A stretch of DNA of 22,086 bases from Chara braunii (Eukaryota; Streptophyta; Charophyceae; Charales; Characeae). Numbering within the stretch: the first letter of the stretch is position 1; every line of letters starts with the position of its first letter. The notes under the pieces were generated by a model, which was not told the DNA's origin, made no database searches, and worked only from the letters and a program-made list of their open reading frames with translations. The position numbers and the translations under genes are program-made. The DNA lies in NCBI GenBank assembly GCA_003427395.1, contig BFEA01000035.1, forward strand, positions 3,002,318-3,024,403, given 5' to 3'. This document shows positions 8,471 through 16,740 of this stretch, one piece after another.

Positions 8471-8471
8471 N
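8399..8471. repeat. (TG)n microsatellite ending at a single N
   Basis: An uninterrupted TG run to 8470 is followed by one N at 8471. The sequence right of the N belongs to the palindromic element and matches the last part of this window (about 22015-22086). The N therefore marks a contig join placed in repetitive DNA. Confidence 0.95.
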
Positions 8472-8564
8472 TCTGTTTGTGATATATACGGTTTACCGGG
8501 CAGTTCTATTTGACGATATATATATATATATACTGCCTACGGTTTACCGGGCAGTTCTATTTGA

Positions 8565-8607
<43 letters not shown>

Positions 8608-8710
8608 TCGGTGAAACTCCGACGAAACAGTTTGTCACAGCCCCTCGTTTGTTGTTCTCTTCTCTCTCTCTGCCTACGGTTTTACCGGGCAGTTCTGTTT
8701 GTAACGATAT
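8472..8710 (+). repeat. Palindromic AT-linked element, copy 1
   Basis: Three copies of a hairpin module (CTGCCTACGGTTTACCGGGC pattern: CTGCC-TA-CGGT pairing with ACCG-GGCAG) lie at 8487-8520 (5' end missing), 8533-8569 and 8670-8708. They are separated by (AT)n tracts at 8514-8532 and 8567-8604. Between the second and third module is a unique segment 8605-8669 with hammerhead-like sequence and a CT-rich tract. The segment 8605-8702 is repeated almost identically at 21927-22024. Compared with that copy, the left arm of the long inverted repeat is missing here and replaced by (AT)n. Confidence 0.85.
8605..8640 (+). ncRNA. Eroded hammerhead-ribozyme-like segment (copy 1)
   Basis: GA (8605-8606) is followed by a 5-bp stem II (GTCGG 8607-8611 pairing with CCGAC, 7-nt loop), then GAAAC and a short possible stem III ACA/TGT with GUC at 8634-8636. 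It aligns base for base with the complete hammerhead at 4037-4073 (TCGATAAAAGTCCGATGAAAC against TCGGTGAAACTCCGACGAAAC). The CUGAU half of the core is absent because AT repeats directly precede GAG, so no cleavage is expected. Confidence 0.5.
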
Positions 8711-8772
8711 ATAGCTTTATAGAGGGTCCTATTCTTTTGTTCTCATTATAATCCTGTGGCCTCAGACTTGGA
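8711..8772. other. Linker between palindromic element and hairpin cluster A
   Basis: A short AT-rich linker with no feature recognised. Confidence 0.3.
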
Positions 8773-9102
8773 CCATTCGTCTTAGAAACAATGCTCAACC
8801 CCTCTTTTCTCAGCATGAAAAAACAGAGTACCCTGGGCCAAGACCCAGGGACTGTTCAAAAACCACCCAAAGTAAACAGTGACTAGACCATTCGTCTTAG
8901 AAACAATGTCTGGTCCTCCAAAGTCAAGCAATCAATATCCTTCAGAAATAAAGTAGCCAGGCTATTCATCTTCGAAACAATGCCTGGCGCAATTAAAGAA
9001 ACACAACAACCAAGCCATTCGTCTTAGAAACAATGCTTGGCCCATCAGAAAACAGAACAAAACACAGCAGTCGGGCCATTCATCTTAGAAACAATGCCTG
9101 AC
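8769..9102 (+). repeat. Hairpin cluster A: five copies of a bulged-C hairpin
   Basis: Five hairpins share the apical sequence CATTCGTCTTAGAAACAATG, or G-to-A and A-to-C variants of it, preceded by an unpaired C (T follows that C in the third). C-to-G limits are 8773-8793, 8888-8908, 8962-8982, 9015-9035 and 9076-9096. CATT pairs with AATG around a 12-nt loop. Below the bulged C, flanking bases pair in each copy with different sequences: TTGG/TCAA (one G.U), GACTAGA/TCTGGTC (7 bp, one wobble), GCCAGG/CCTGGC (6 bp), CCAAG/CTTGG (5 bp), GTCGGG/CCTGAC (6 bp, one wobble). A different 7-bp hairpin, CCCTGGG/CCCAGGG at 8831-8850, sits between the first two. This suggests structured RNA or single-stranded DNA hairpins; function unknown. 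Confidence 0.85.
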
Positions 9103-9862
9103 CTTATAAGACCCGTCCAATCTCAAGCAAAACTGCCTTCCTCCCAACCTTCCCCCTGGTGCAACCCCTTGTGACAATCTGCTTTCAGACAAACAAAGAA
9201 ACTGAAACTGCCATTATACATGCCTTCCTTTACTTAGCCTGATTTGTGTCCTGAAAGTCAACCCAAAGTCAAAGTAGGGCTGCATGCAATACAGTCAACC
9301 AATACAGAGGGAGGTGTATAGATAGGGGTTATACTCGGTTTATAAGGGAAAGCAATGGTTACCTCTGAGTTCCCCGCCTCCAGAACTCCTCCCGAGTTCC
9401 GGCAGAGCTCCTGCAATCGGTGGGGCGAACTTCCCACAGAGGCCTTGGCGCGGATTACGGGTTGCAATCCCGCCTGCCGCCTTCCTCTCAGAACCAATGG
9501 ACCAGACTTAGAGTAAGAAGGGCAGATGAAGATAGTTTTTGAGACTCTCAGATACAAGAGGGGTGCACTCAGACTCGCGTGAGAGGGCCTTCATACCTTA
9601 AGTCGCTTGAGGGCCCCGCAATGGTGGCCAAGTGTAACAACTTGGTCAACTTAGAGTCGTACTGTCGAATCCAACCCTCCTGACGAACTCCCAGATCGCA
9701 GCGATAAGCCCACTGTTAGCCCAATCACTATTGTATGGTAGGCCGTAATTAGTCAGCAGTAGTCGGTGGCGGTGCACAGCAGTCTGCAGCAACCAACAGC
9801 GGGCAGCAGCTGTTTGTGCACTGTCAACAGGTGCGGCAGCAGTTCGCGTTGGCTTAGCAGCA
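9103..9862. other. Non-coding stretch
   Basis: No gene supported. A palindrome-like CGGGTTGCAATCCCG near 9455 looks superficially like a tRNA T-arm, but no matching acceptor, D or anticodon arms were found. From about 9755 the sequence becomes CAG/GCA-rich. Confidence 0.4.
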
Positions 9863-10040
9863 GCCAGCAGCAGGCAGCAGTAGTGTGCGGCCGTCGGCAG
9901 TTGGCCACAGTCTGTGCATAGTCAAGAGCAGCAGCCGCTGTGCGCAGTCGAGCCAGCAGCAGGCAGCAGTAGTGCGCAGCCGCCAGCAGTTGGCCACAGT
10001 CTGTGCACAGTCAAGAGCGGCACCCGCCGTGCACACTCAG
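9863..10040. repeat. 89-bp tandem duplication in CAG-rich DNA
   Basis: Two diverged 89-bp units start GCCAGCAGCAGGCAGCAGTA at 9863 and 9952. Both contain CAGTTGGCCACAGTCTGTGC. The unit length is not a multiple of three, so each copy is read in a different frame by any ORF crossing it. Confidence 0.85.
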
Positions 10041-10384
10041 ATCAGCTGCAGCAATCTCCCACAGAGCAGCAGCCAGCAAAAGCAGCTCGTGCACAGATGC
10101 AGCCGCCAGCCACAACACTGCCCTTCAGAAAGCCAACCTCCGTCGCCGCAGTGGTTACACCCTCTGGCTATGGCGGCAACCTTCCCTACAATTTATCCCC
10201 TTTCCCGTATTACAACTTCACTCCCCGTAGTCCCACCGGAATCGCACTCACAGCCACACAGCAGCCTGCAGCAACTCCGGTAGCTGTTGTAGTTGAAACG
10301 CAATCTGAGCAGAAGGATGCGCAGCACCCCAGTGAACACACAATGGTCTGCATAATCATGCCAGCCATAACCCAACAGATTTAG
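9914..10384 (+). CDS. Hypothetical Gln/Ser/Pro-rich ORF, weak
   Basis: A 156-codon frame opens at ATG 9914 and ends at TAG 10382-10384. The first third is a translation of the CAG-rich duplication. The middle is more protein-like, with SGYGGNLPYNLSPFPYY near residues 82-100, then PRSPTGIALTATQQPAAT, then a Gln/Glu segment and PAITQQI at the end. Gly-Tyr-Gly and Pro-Tyr-rich linkers of this kind occur in gag-type proteins, and it may be an internal fragment of such a protein. I recognise no domain or catalytic residue. It could equally be a chance frame in low-complexity DNA. Confidence 0.25.
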   Translation: MHSQEQQPLCAVEPAAGSSSAQPPAVGHSLCTVKSGTRRAHSDQLQQSPTEQQPAKAARAQMQPPATTLPFRKPTSVAAVVTPSGYGGNLPYNLSPFPYYNFTPRSPTGIALTATQQPAATPVAVVVETQSEQKDAQHPSEHTMVCIIMPAITQQI

Positions 10385-12052
10385 TAAGTACCGCAGCGAC
10401 ATATATTGGTGATGTGAGGGGACTGTTGGCAGTCGTGACCTGCGCCACCTGCTATACATCGGCAGTCGGGTACGTATTGCATTCAACCTAAAAAAAACGG
10501 TCACACGGCTCAACGAGCACAACGGAGGCTTAAACCGCAGACTAGCATGGCAACTTCAGCAGGCAGTAGCCCGAACAACAGCTTCTTAGTTAGCGACCGT
10601 GGCGCGTCAGCTTTAAGTAACAGCGACTCATAACCAGGTTCTGAGTACAATGATCACCGGGTCATCGTTCAGTAGTCTCTGCCACAACAGTACCAGGCCA
10701 GTAGGTAAGTCCCCGCCCCCGTGGCTTCCTGCCCCCCACTTTTAAGTTGTATGCGGGCGATGTTCCGGCCACGGGGAGGTCCCCTACTTAGTTGGTCGCC
10801 CCACTATTCCATGCCTCAGGGTAAGCAGAACTCGGAACGGTCTTCCAGCCCATCTGTAGCTCGGTTACCCTTTACGAGCTCGGCCCAAAGCAGGTGAGGG
10901 CTCCACTGCTCGACTTAATACTCCATGGTCAGCCTCCCTGTTAAGAGATAGCGCCCAACCATGCCGTCGATGGCATGCTATTCCCGTACCCGTATCGCTA
11001 GCCTTCCTTATCAAGCAGATAGGCACAAATCTTTAGCTAGAACAGGGGAACGTACACTGCTGGCCAGCTATCAGAGAGGTGGAAAAGAGGCTACTCTTGC
11101 TAGCCGGGTGGGCAACGCATTGGCCTATAGGTAAGTCTCCCACCTCGCAGTTGGCCTCACACTACCACCATCGATGGGACGAACAAACTCGAACAAGTCT
11201 TCCACTACACCGGGGAAGTATGCACAGGTTGATACATGGCCACATTATCTTACTAATATTTTTATTAATTTATGGCCCTACTCTATGCCTTCATATACTT
11301 CAACAAAAAAAACTAACCGGGAGCGAATCTTCTATTAAATTGCGAACCGATACGCCTGTGGCGCCCTGCTGATCCTGCCTCCTGCAGCTCCTATCCCACA
11401 AAACAACAGACCCGACTTTTAACCTTCTCAATCTAATGCCTCCGTTAAGTTCGCCCCTCCTCAACCCTTACGCCCAACGTTTCATCCCGTTTGATTTCGT
11501 AAAAGACCGAGCTAACATACTAGCTCCTTGTTTCTTCCCCATTCCGCCCTCACGCAGCCTTCACGCAGCCCGTAGCTTTCTCATCACAAAATCTATTGTC
11601 CTATCGTAGATTCTGACGGCGCCATCTTGCTCGCGGTACCTTAAAACCCAGGTCCCGCTCCCCGACTCGCCTGATTCCGTCAAGGATCAAGCGGGCCGCA
11701 TGCTTTTCTGCCCCGCCATATCCACTCCTTCGCTCGTCCTCTCCACCTACACTACTAATCACCAAAACTAACAATCCTCGCACGCGTACCTTACCCAACA
11801 ATCTCAGTTCCACTTCTTCCCCTATCAAAAACCGTGAAGCATCGCGTGCGCTGCCTCTTCTTCACTGCGCCCGAGTTCTCCACCCCGCCATCTCTTTTGT
11901 TGAGCGCACCCGACCCAAATCCGCGCCCACGTTCATTTCCATGTCCTCACCCTCCTTCGTTCCCGCTCACGCTCGTCTCCCCGCTCAGCACCTCCGCTCT
12001 ACTCAGCCACGGCAGTCCCACAACATTCCGCAATCAGCCCTTCCGGCTTTGC
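10385..12052. other. Non-coding, hairpin-containing DNA with a diverged duplication
   Basis: No gene supported. AG|GTAAGT words at 10702 and 11130 begin two diverged repeats: in each, AGTTGG (about 10789 and 11149) leads through CCAC/ACCACC to GAACTCGGAACGGTCTTCCA or AACTCGAACAAGTCTTCCA. A perfect 6-bp hairpin (CATGCC/GGCATG, loop 6) is at 10960-10977. CACGCAGCCTT/CACGCAGCCCG is duplicated near 11550. A plus-strand frame at 11834-12247 is antisense to the U6-like locus and is not called. Confidence 0.4.
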
Positions 12053-12104
12053 GTGGTCCGACAACGGTCAAACATCCAAAAAAAACAATCGGTTGTCGGA
12101 CCAC
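12053..12104. repeat. 13-bp perfect inverted repeat at the U6-like 3' end
   Basis: GTGGTCCGACAAC at 12053-12065 is the exact reverse complement of 12092-12104. The 26-nt spacer contains the T8 (minus strand) terminator of the U6-like locus. The right arm overlaps the U6-like 3' part (TGGTCC is a U6 feature), so the left arm looks like a foldback copy of it. Confidence 0.85.
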
Positions 12105-12190
12105 TCGACGATTTATACAGGTTACTCTCGCGCGGGGGCCAGGCTAATTTCCTATGTATCGTTCCAATTTTAACGGATGTCCTGAAGGAC
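12078..12190 (-). ncRNA. U6 snRNA-like gene or pseudogene (copy B)
   Basis: Read on the minus strand from 12190, it has the U6 5' stem-loop (GTCC-TTCA-GGAC), then ACATCCGTTAAAATTGGAACG, matching the most conserved part of U6 almost perfectly. ATTAGCCTGGCCCCCGCGC, with the AGC triad intact, is followed by TAAATCG and TGGTCC. A run of eight T (12085-12078) could end Pol III transcription. The ACAGAGA box that pairs with the 5' splice site is altered to ACATAGGA, so it is unlikely to work in splicing. No convincing TATA box lies at -25 to -30. Compared with copy A, the two loci have lost different essential elements. Confidence 0.78.
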
Positions 12191-12199
12191 TCAATCGAG

Positions 12200-12620
12200 C
12201 CGTGCTCCACGGTGCTGCATTTTGTCCCGAACATAACGGGACATTAACGACAAACGTAAAATAAAAATAAAATATATAAAACTGAGGTCCTTTAATGGTG
12301 GACTACTAGTTGCGTCCGCTAGTCCCGTGGGTCGGGCCCGTCACCGCGTCTTACTAGCAAAAGCCTGAGGGGGATAGCCTCGGCGGGCCCTCAACCCCTC
12401 AGCTTCCTCCATGCTACTCCGCTGCTCCGCACCGGTGCCGCGTGCCGCTCTCGATCCCCATACCTTCGTTTGGCAATTCAAACACGTAACCTATAGGGCT
12501 AAGCCCAAGCTTGGAACCAATAGGCGCGAAACCCTATATGAGGTGGTGCGGTCCAACGCTTAAGGTCGAGGAGGCGCATTGGGCCTGACCTCCCCAAACT
12601 GTGCCGTGGCCGCCGCCTCG
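12200..12620. other. Hairpin-dense stretch next to U6-like copy B
   Basis: Strong stem-loops occur in series: CCGTG/CACGG at 12200-12212; TGTCCCG/CGGGACA at 12223-12243; GGACTA/TAGTCC at about 12299-12326; an 11-bp stem with one bulged C at 12361-12405 (AAG-C-CTGAGGGG pairing with CCCCTCAG-CTT); GGTCCAACGC pairing with GCG and TTGGGCC at about 12550-12591. AT-rich DNA at 12258-12282 contains TATATAAA. This might be a structured RNA, but no end points can be set. Confidence 0.4.
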
Positions 12621-12905
12621 CACCATCCTACGCACCAGAACCTGTCGCTGGTCAAACACGGCGAACGAGGGCCAATCTGCTACTCCTTAATCTCGTCAGA
12701 AATGCAAGATCAAGCTGGACATTTATGCCGGTAATACAATAAAAAAAAGGGTAAAATCACAGGTGCGCCTTAAAACCGCGCGCCCACTCACTCTATCTAC
12801 TCAGACCACTTTGGCCCATACGCAGGTAACCAATTGAATGTGCACAAGGCCTAAACCAACGACCTTTCTGTCACTTGCAAAAACCAGGGCGGATACCCTT
12901 GTAAG
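12621..12905. other. Unannotated stretch left of the adapter junction
   Basis: No gene or repeat recognised; it contains an A8 run near 12741. Confidence 0.3.
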
Positions 12906-12943
12906 CTGTCTCTTATACACATCTAGATGTGTATAAGAGACAG
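12906..12943. other. Tn5 mosaic-end pair: Nextera mate-pair junction (assembly artefact)
   Basis: CTGTCTCTTATACACATCT (12906-12924) is followed without a gap by its exact reverse complement (12925-12943). These are two hyperactive Tn5 19-bp mosaic ends head to head, the circularisation junction made in Nextera mate-pair libraries. It is not biological sequence. DNA on the two sides comes from the two ends of a size-selected fragment or from a chimera, so the flanks are not necessarily adjacent in the genome. Confidence 0.97.
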
Positions 12944-13216
12944 TAGTTAAGGTTCAGCTGGTCTTGTGGAGGCTTGGCAAGAAACAAACTGATCTCTATC
13001 CCGTGGTTCGACTGTGCTATGTGAATGTTTCACAGCGAATAGGAGGTCATATACCCGCAACATATATCCACAAGCATGTTACATGGTCTCATCGCGATAG
13101 TGAGTCATAGTCACTTGCGTGTAGATGAGGGAGGACGTAATTTCTCTCGCTGCATGGACACTACCCTCCCCCCTTGATGGTTCAGCTCTTGCAACCACTA
13201 GGCTGTTTAGGCTGTT

Positions 13217-13527
13217 GAAGTTGCCATAGATCACGAGGGGTGTAGTTGAGCCTCTGACTACTAGAGACCGGTTATATGACATAATGCCGTCCATGAATTT
13301 GGTTCACCAACATAGATACACCTCTATACCAAATGTCATAAACAGCCATAAGGTATTTTAAAATTTAGAAGTTTTGCCATAGATCACGAGGGTTGTATAG
13401 TTGAGCCTCTTGACTACCAGAGACCGGTTATTTGACATCATGCCATCTATGAATTTTGTTCACCAACATAGATACACCATCTCTATAGCCAATGTCATAA
13501 ACAGCCGTAAGGTATTTTAAATTTTAA
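13217..13527. repeat. ~155-bp tandem duplication
   Basis: Two copies run 13217-13367 and 13368-13527, starting GAAGTT(TT)GCCATAGATCACG and ending AAGGTATTTTAAA. They share long identical stretches (AGAGACCGGTTAT, TTCACCAACATAGATACACC, AATGTCATAAACAGCC) and differ by small indels and scattered substitutions. There is no coding content. Confidence 0.92.
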
Positions 13528-15847
13528 GGATGCAGTTGCCTCACTTCTGTGGGATGTAACCAACTATCACCAAGCCTTGACTTGTATGAGCTTATTTCTG
13601 TAAACTAGTGTCAGCTGATTTTAGGTAGTTAACCCCTGTCCTGGTATTTGTGCTCTTTCCAGTGCTGCTAGAAAGACTGTGTCACTGGAGTGGCTGCAAT
13701 ACGGTGTATCGCCGCTTCTTCGGTGACCTCATTTTTTAGTGTTCATCAGATTGGCCAGTGCCACCAATCATATGGGCATTAGTTGCTTGTTCTTGTATGT
13801 TGTGGCAGCTTTTCGAAGCAAGCACCATCACTGTGATGGGTCCACTATCCTATGGTTTCACACTACGTGGCATGATTACGTTATGAGCAACACATTTTGA
13901 TGTATACTTCCATCCTGTGGGTGCATGTTTGCTGCCTTGGCTGATACTTGGCTTGCTCCTCTATGAAAGGTTGTAGTGGCCAGCACCATCCAGTGTCCGG
14001 AGTTTTACACGTATGATGCTCTCCACAGAGCGTATATCCGTTCTTTGGTTGAGGGCTTCCGCAGAGTGATCCGTGTGTCTCTGGGTTGATAACTCCATTC
14101 CACAGGGTACCACCATACACTGCCCTGGCTTCGTTCTGGCTGTTGCATTTCTCGCTCTTCTGTTGGGAAGTCCAATACTTGCTGTCAAAGAGTTGTGGGA
14201 AGAATCCGTGCTCGTTCTTGGTCACGTAATCTCAATTTGTGGTGTTACCCATTTGATTTCTAAATGGATTTTTCTTGGCTTGGCACACTGAGTTGTTTTT
14301 GTGCTCCCCGAAGTTGGGTGATTGATGTGTGTTGGTCTGTGTGGTGGTAGTGGGAGCAGCGGTAACGGATGGGGTGAGGATGAGGGGAGGCACTGCTCTG
14401 TGTGTGTGGATGCCTTCATGTCAGGTAGTTCTTGGAATTGTTTTGTGTCTTCATTTCTCCGGGATGGCGTGCGATTCCTTGTCCTTGTATGTTGCGGCAG
14501 CATTTTGGAGCAAGCACCATGTATGCGATGGATCTCCGTCCTATGATTTCATACTCCGTGGCGCGACGTTTTCTCATGATTAGAAGTTGTGATCATCACA
14601 ATTTGATAAATGCGTCCATCCTCTGGGTGCATGTATGATGCTATGCTTTATGGTATGTTGCTACCCATCCTTTTTCTCCAACTGTCGGGCCTTGCTTTTG
14701 CCTCCACAGAGGAGCCTATGTGCTCATCCTCATAGTCTTTCTGCTGCTGTGTCTTTTTCTTGTGATATTTTCTACCTGTGTGCTTTTTTTCTCTGCCCTA
14801 CTTGCAGCTGCAGTATGATGTTAGCTCAGACTCATTCGGCTGGTAATTTGTGTCTTTCTTTGGACACCTCTTTGTGTTCATACTTTCTTCCGGCAGTATG
14901 ACTGATATATGTTCTCATCCTGCACTCCTGCCTGTTGTTCACAGCACCATGACCTCTGTTATATATGCGATGCTTTAGGCCCACCTTTCTCCTGTCAGAT
15001 GATTTTTATTCACCCCTCATTAATCTGGTTTCTGATTTGCTGTGCCAATCTTCTGCACAGAGCCACCACATAGTACATTGTGCTGTGTACTTCCTCCTCT
15101 TCCTCCTCCCGCTTGTCCCCCCTCCTACTCCTGTGTGCTGCTGTTGCACTCCTCTTGGCTTCACAAGTGTACACCAATAAGATCACACGGACACCATGGA
15201 CCAGACACCTGACATTTTCTAAAGACTAATGCAATTGCGCCAGTCCTCTCTGCTCTGGAGTCTTTTTCTTTTCCCTTCCTGATGCAATCGCGTGTTCGTC
15301 ATCTCCTCTTGTGATCCTTTGACAGTCAGTATACAGGTTGAAGAGGAACCTCTCCATTTGTATGCCTCTGTTCTTCCCATTCACTGACTGAGGGAGTACC
15401 AGTTGTCTCACTCCATTTCTGTCATGTGATTTCCCTTATTGACCTGCACTGCTTAGTTGCGCATGCTTGTCTCATGAAGCCAGGATCAAGGACTCTCTCC
15501 TGTTTTGTTGTCCGCTGGTTACCCGGTCTACCCTCTCCAATTTGAATTGGTTTGTTCTATACCCCTTGCATGACCCTTTGGAGCTTGAACCCTTGGGTGA
15601 CCGCCTCATATGCTTTCCTGCCATGCTGGTTTGTCTTTACCTCCTGTCTAGTTCCCTCCTTTCCTGTTTTGTTCCATCCTTGTTTCCCTCCTCTCTTTTC
15701 TCGTGTCTCTGCTGTCTATCTTGAGCACTCCACCCTCTTTCCTTGTGGAGGTCCATTGTACTCTATCATCGAACATGGAGATCGGTGCTGTTTACCTCTT
15801 CCTTTTGAGAGTAGTATGCTTGATGCAGTCAGTGGCATGGTATCAAC
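13528..15847. other. Long non-coding T-rich region with a diverged duplication
   Basis: No gene supported on either strand; frames are short and lack motifs. A diverged duplication is visible: TTCTTGTATGTTGTGGCAGC at 13790 and TCCTTGTATGTTGCGGCAGC at 14480, each followed by AGCAAGCACCAT, CCTATG(G/A)TTTCA and CATCCT(G/C)TGGGTGCATGT. The copies are about 150-160 bp and 690 bp apart. From 14640 to 15760 the plus strand is rich in CTTTT/TCCTC words, as in introns or untranslated DNA. Confidence 0.45.
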
Positions 15848-16100
15848 TTGCAGTCGTTAGATTGTAAGGATGGTTTCCAGCAAAAACCTGTGAGAAAGTC
15901 ATTGGCATGGTCGAGCTTGCAATTCAAACAGAGGTTTTTGGCATTTGAGCACATCGAACAACTATCTAGGCTACCTCGGCTAGCCGTTACCTCCAGTCCC
16001 ACCATGTCGCTCACCGTGAATAGGAGGGGGGCGTGCTTGCGAAGTCCGAGTCAAGGGTTGGAACTTCTTGGGGAAAACAAGGCATAGGAGCTTGCAGTTT
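15848..16100. other. Unassigned short frame
   Basis: A 79-codon plus frame (15848-16087) with ordinary composition and no motif I recognise. It could be a remnant exon; there is no support beyond being open. Confidence 0.15.
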
Positions 16101-16740
16101 CTAGTGGGCAGGGTTTGGAGGTTGGTAGATGTTTTGGAGGTCACCACTCCTTAAGATAGGCAAGGGACCTGGTGATTTCAAACTAAGGTGCGGGGACTGG
16201 GATTTCTTGAGAACTGGATGGGGCAGGAAGGGAGGGAGGGGGTTGCTTGTGATTCCCAGGGATGGGGATTGGATTTTTGAAGAAGACAAGGATGACTAGT
16301 GGGAAGAGCCAGAGAGAAATGAACAGCTGGGAAGGCAGGGGAGTTGGCATGCTGGGCTAAGGGTGAGTCGCATGGCCTGGGGGTAGGTGTGGGTTGCGAT
16401 TACGGCCGGGCAGCGGGCTCGCCATTTCGAAGCAAGGGTTGCTGGTCGGGTAGGGCTGTTGCAGCAGGAGAGGGGGGAGAAGGGGAATGTGATTTGCAGA
16501 CATGGGGGGATGTCTGCAATTTCCAAGCAAGAGTGGTTGGTGGGGTAGGGAGGAAGATATTGTTGCAACTTTGGGGCAGGGTAGAGAGCTGTGATTTCTG
16601 CCAGGAGGGGGAAGGGTTGCAATTTCTGAGCAGGGCAGGGTTTGCTTTCTAATGAGAGGGTGGGGGTTGATGAGGGAGGTTGTGATTTCCAGGAGAGGGA
16701 ATGATATTTTGATTCCAAGGAAAAGGGTTGTGTTTTACGA
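16100..16740. repeat. Degenerate G-rich minisatellite
   Basis: Loosely repeated units contain TTGTGATTTC or TTGCAATTTC followed by a purine-rich AGGGGG-type stretch, for example near 16250, 16486, 16520, 16588, 16616 and 16680. A 198-codon minus-strand frame (16296-16892) crosses the array and reads as Pro/Ser/Leu-rich repeats; it is explained by the repeat. Confidence 0.6.

Noticed and set aside
8125-8751. 208-codon plus-strand ORF
   Set aside because: It crosses the TG microsatellite and the N (Cys-Val repeats) and then AT repeats; not a gene.
9440-9485. T-arm-like CGGGTTGCAATCCCG
   Set aside because: The loop does not fit the TTCRANN consensus and no other tRNA arms are present.
12034-12234. 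Minus-strand ORF similar to the one at 3119-3304 (shared VKxGTIxRxxAWP peptide)
   Set aside because: It looked like a protein family, but both are translations of U6 snRNA-derived sequence.
11834-12247. 137-codon plus-strand ORF
   Set aside because: Its C-terminal half is antisense to the U6-like locus and its N-terminal half is Ser/Pro low complexity.
12906-12943. A 19-bp perfect palindrome considered as a transposon terminal inverted repeat
   Set aside because: The sequence is exactly the engineered Tn5 mosaic end pair; adapter artefact, not a native element.
13740-13760. CTGATGA on the minus strand
   Set aside because: No stem II or GAAA partner at a proper distance, so not a hammerhead.
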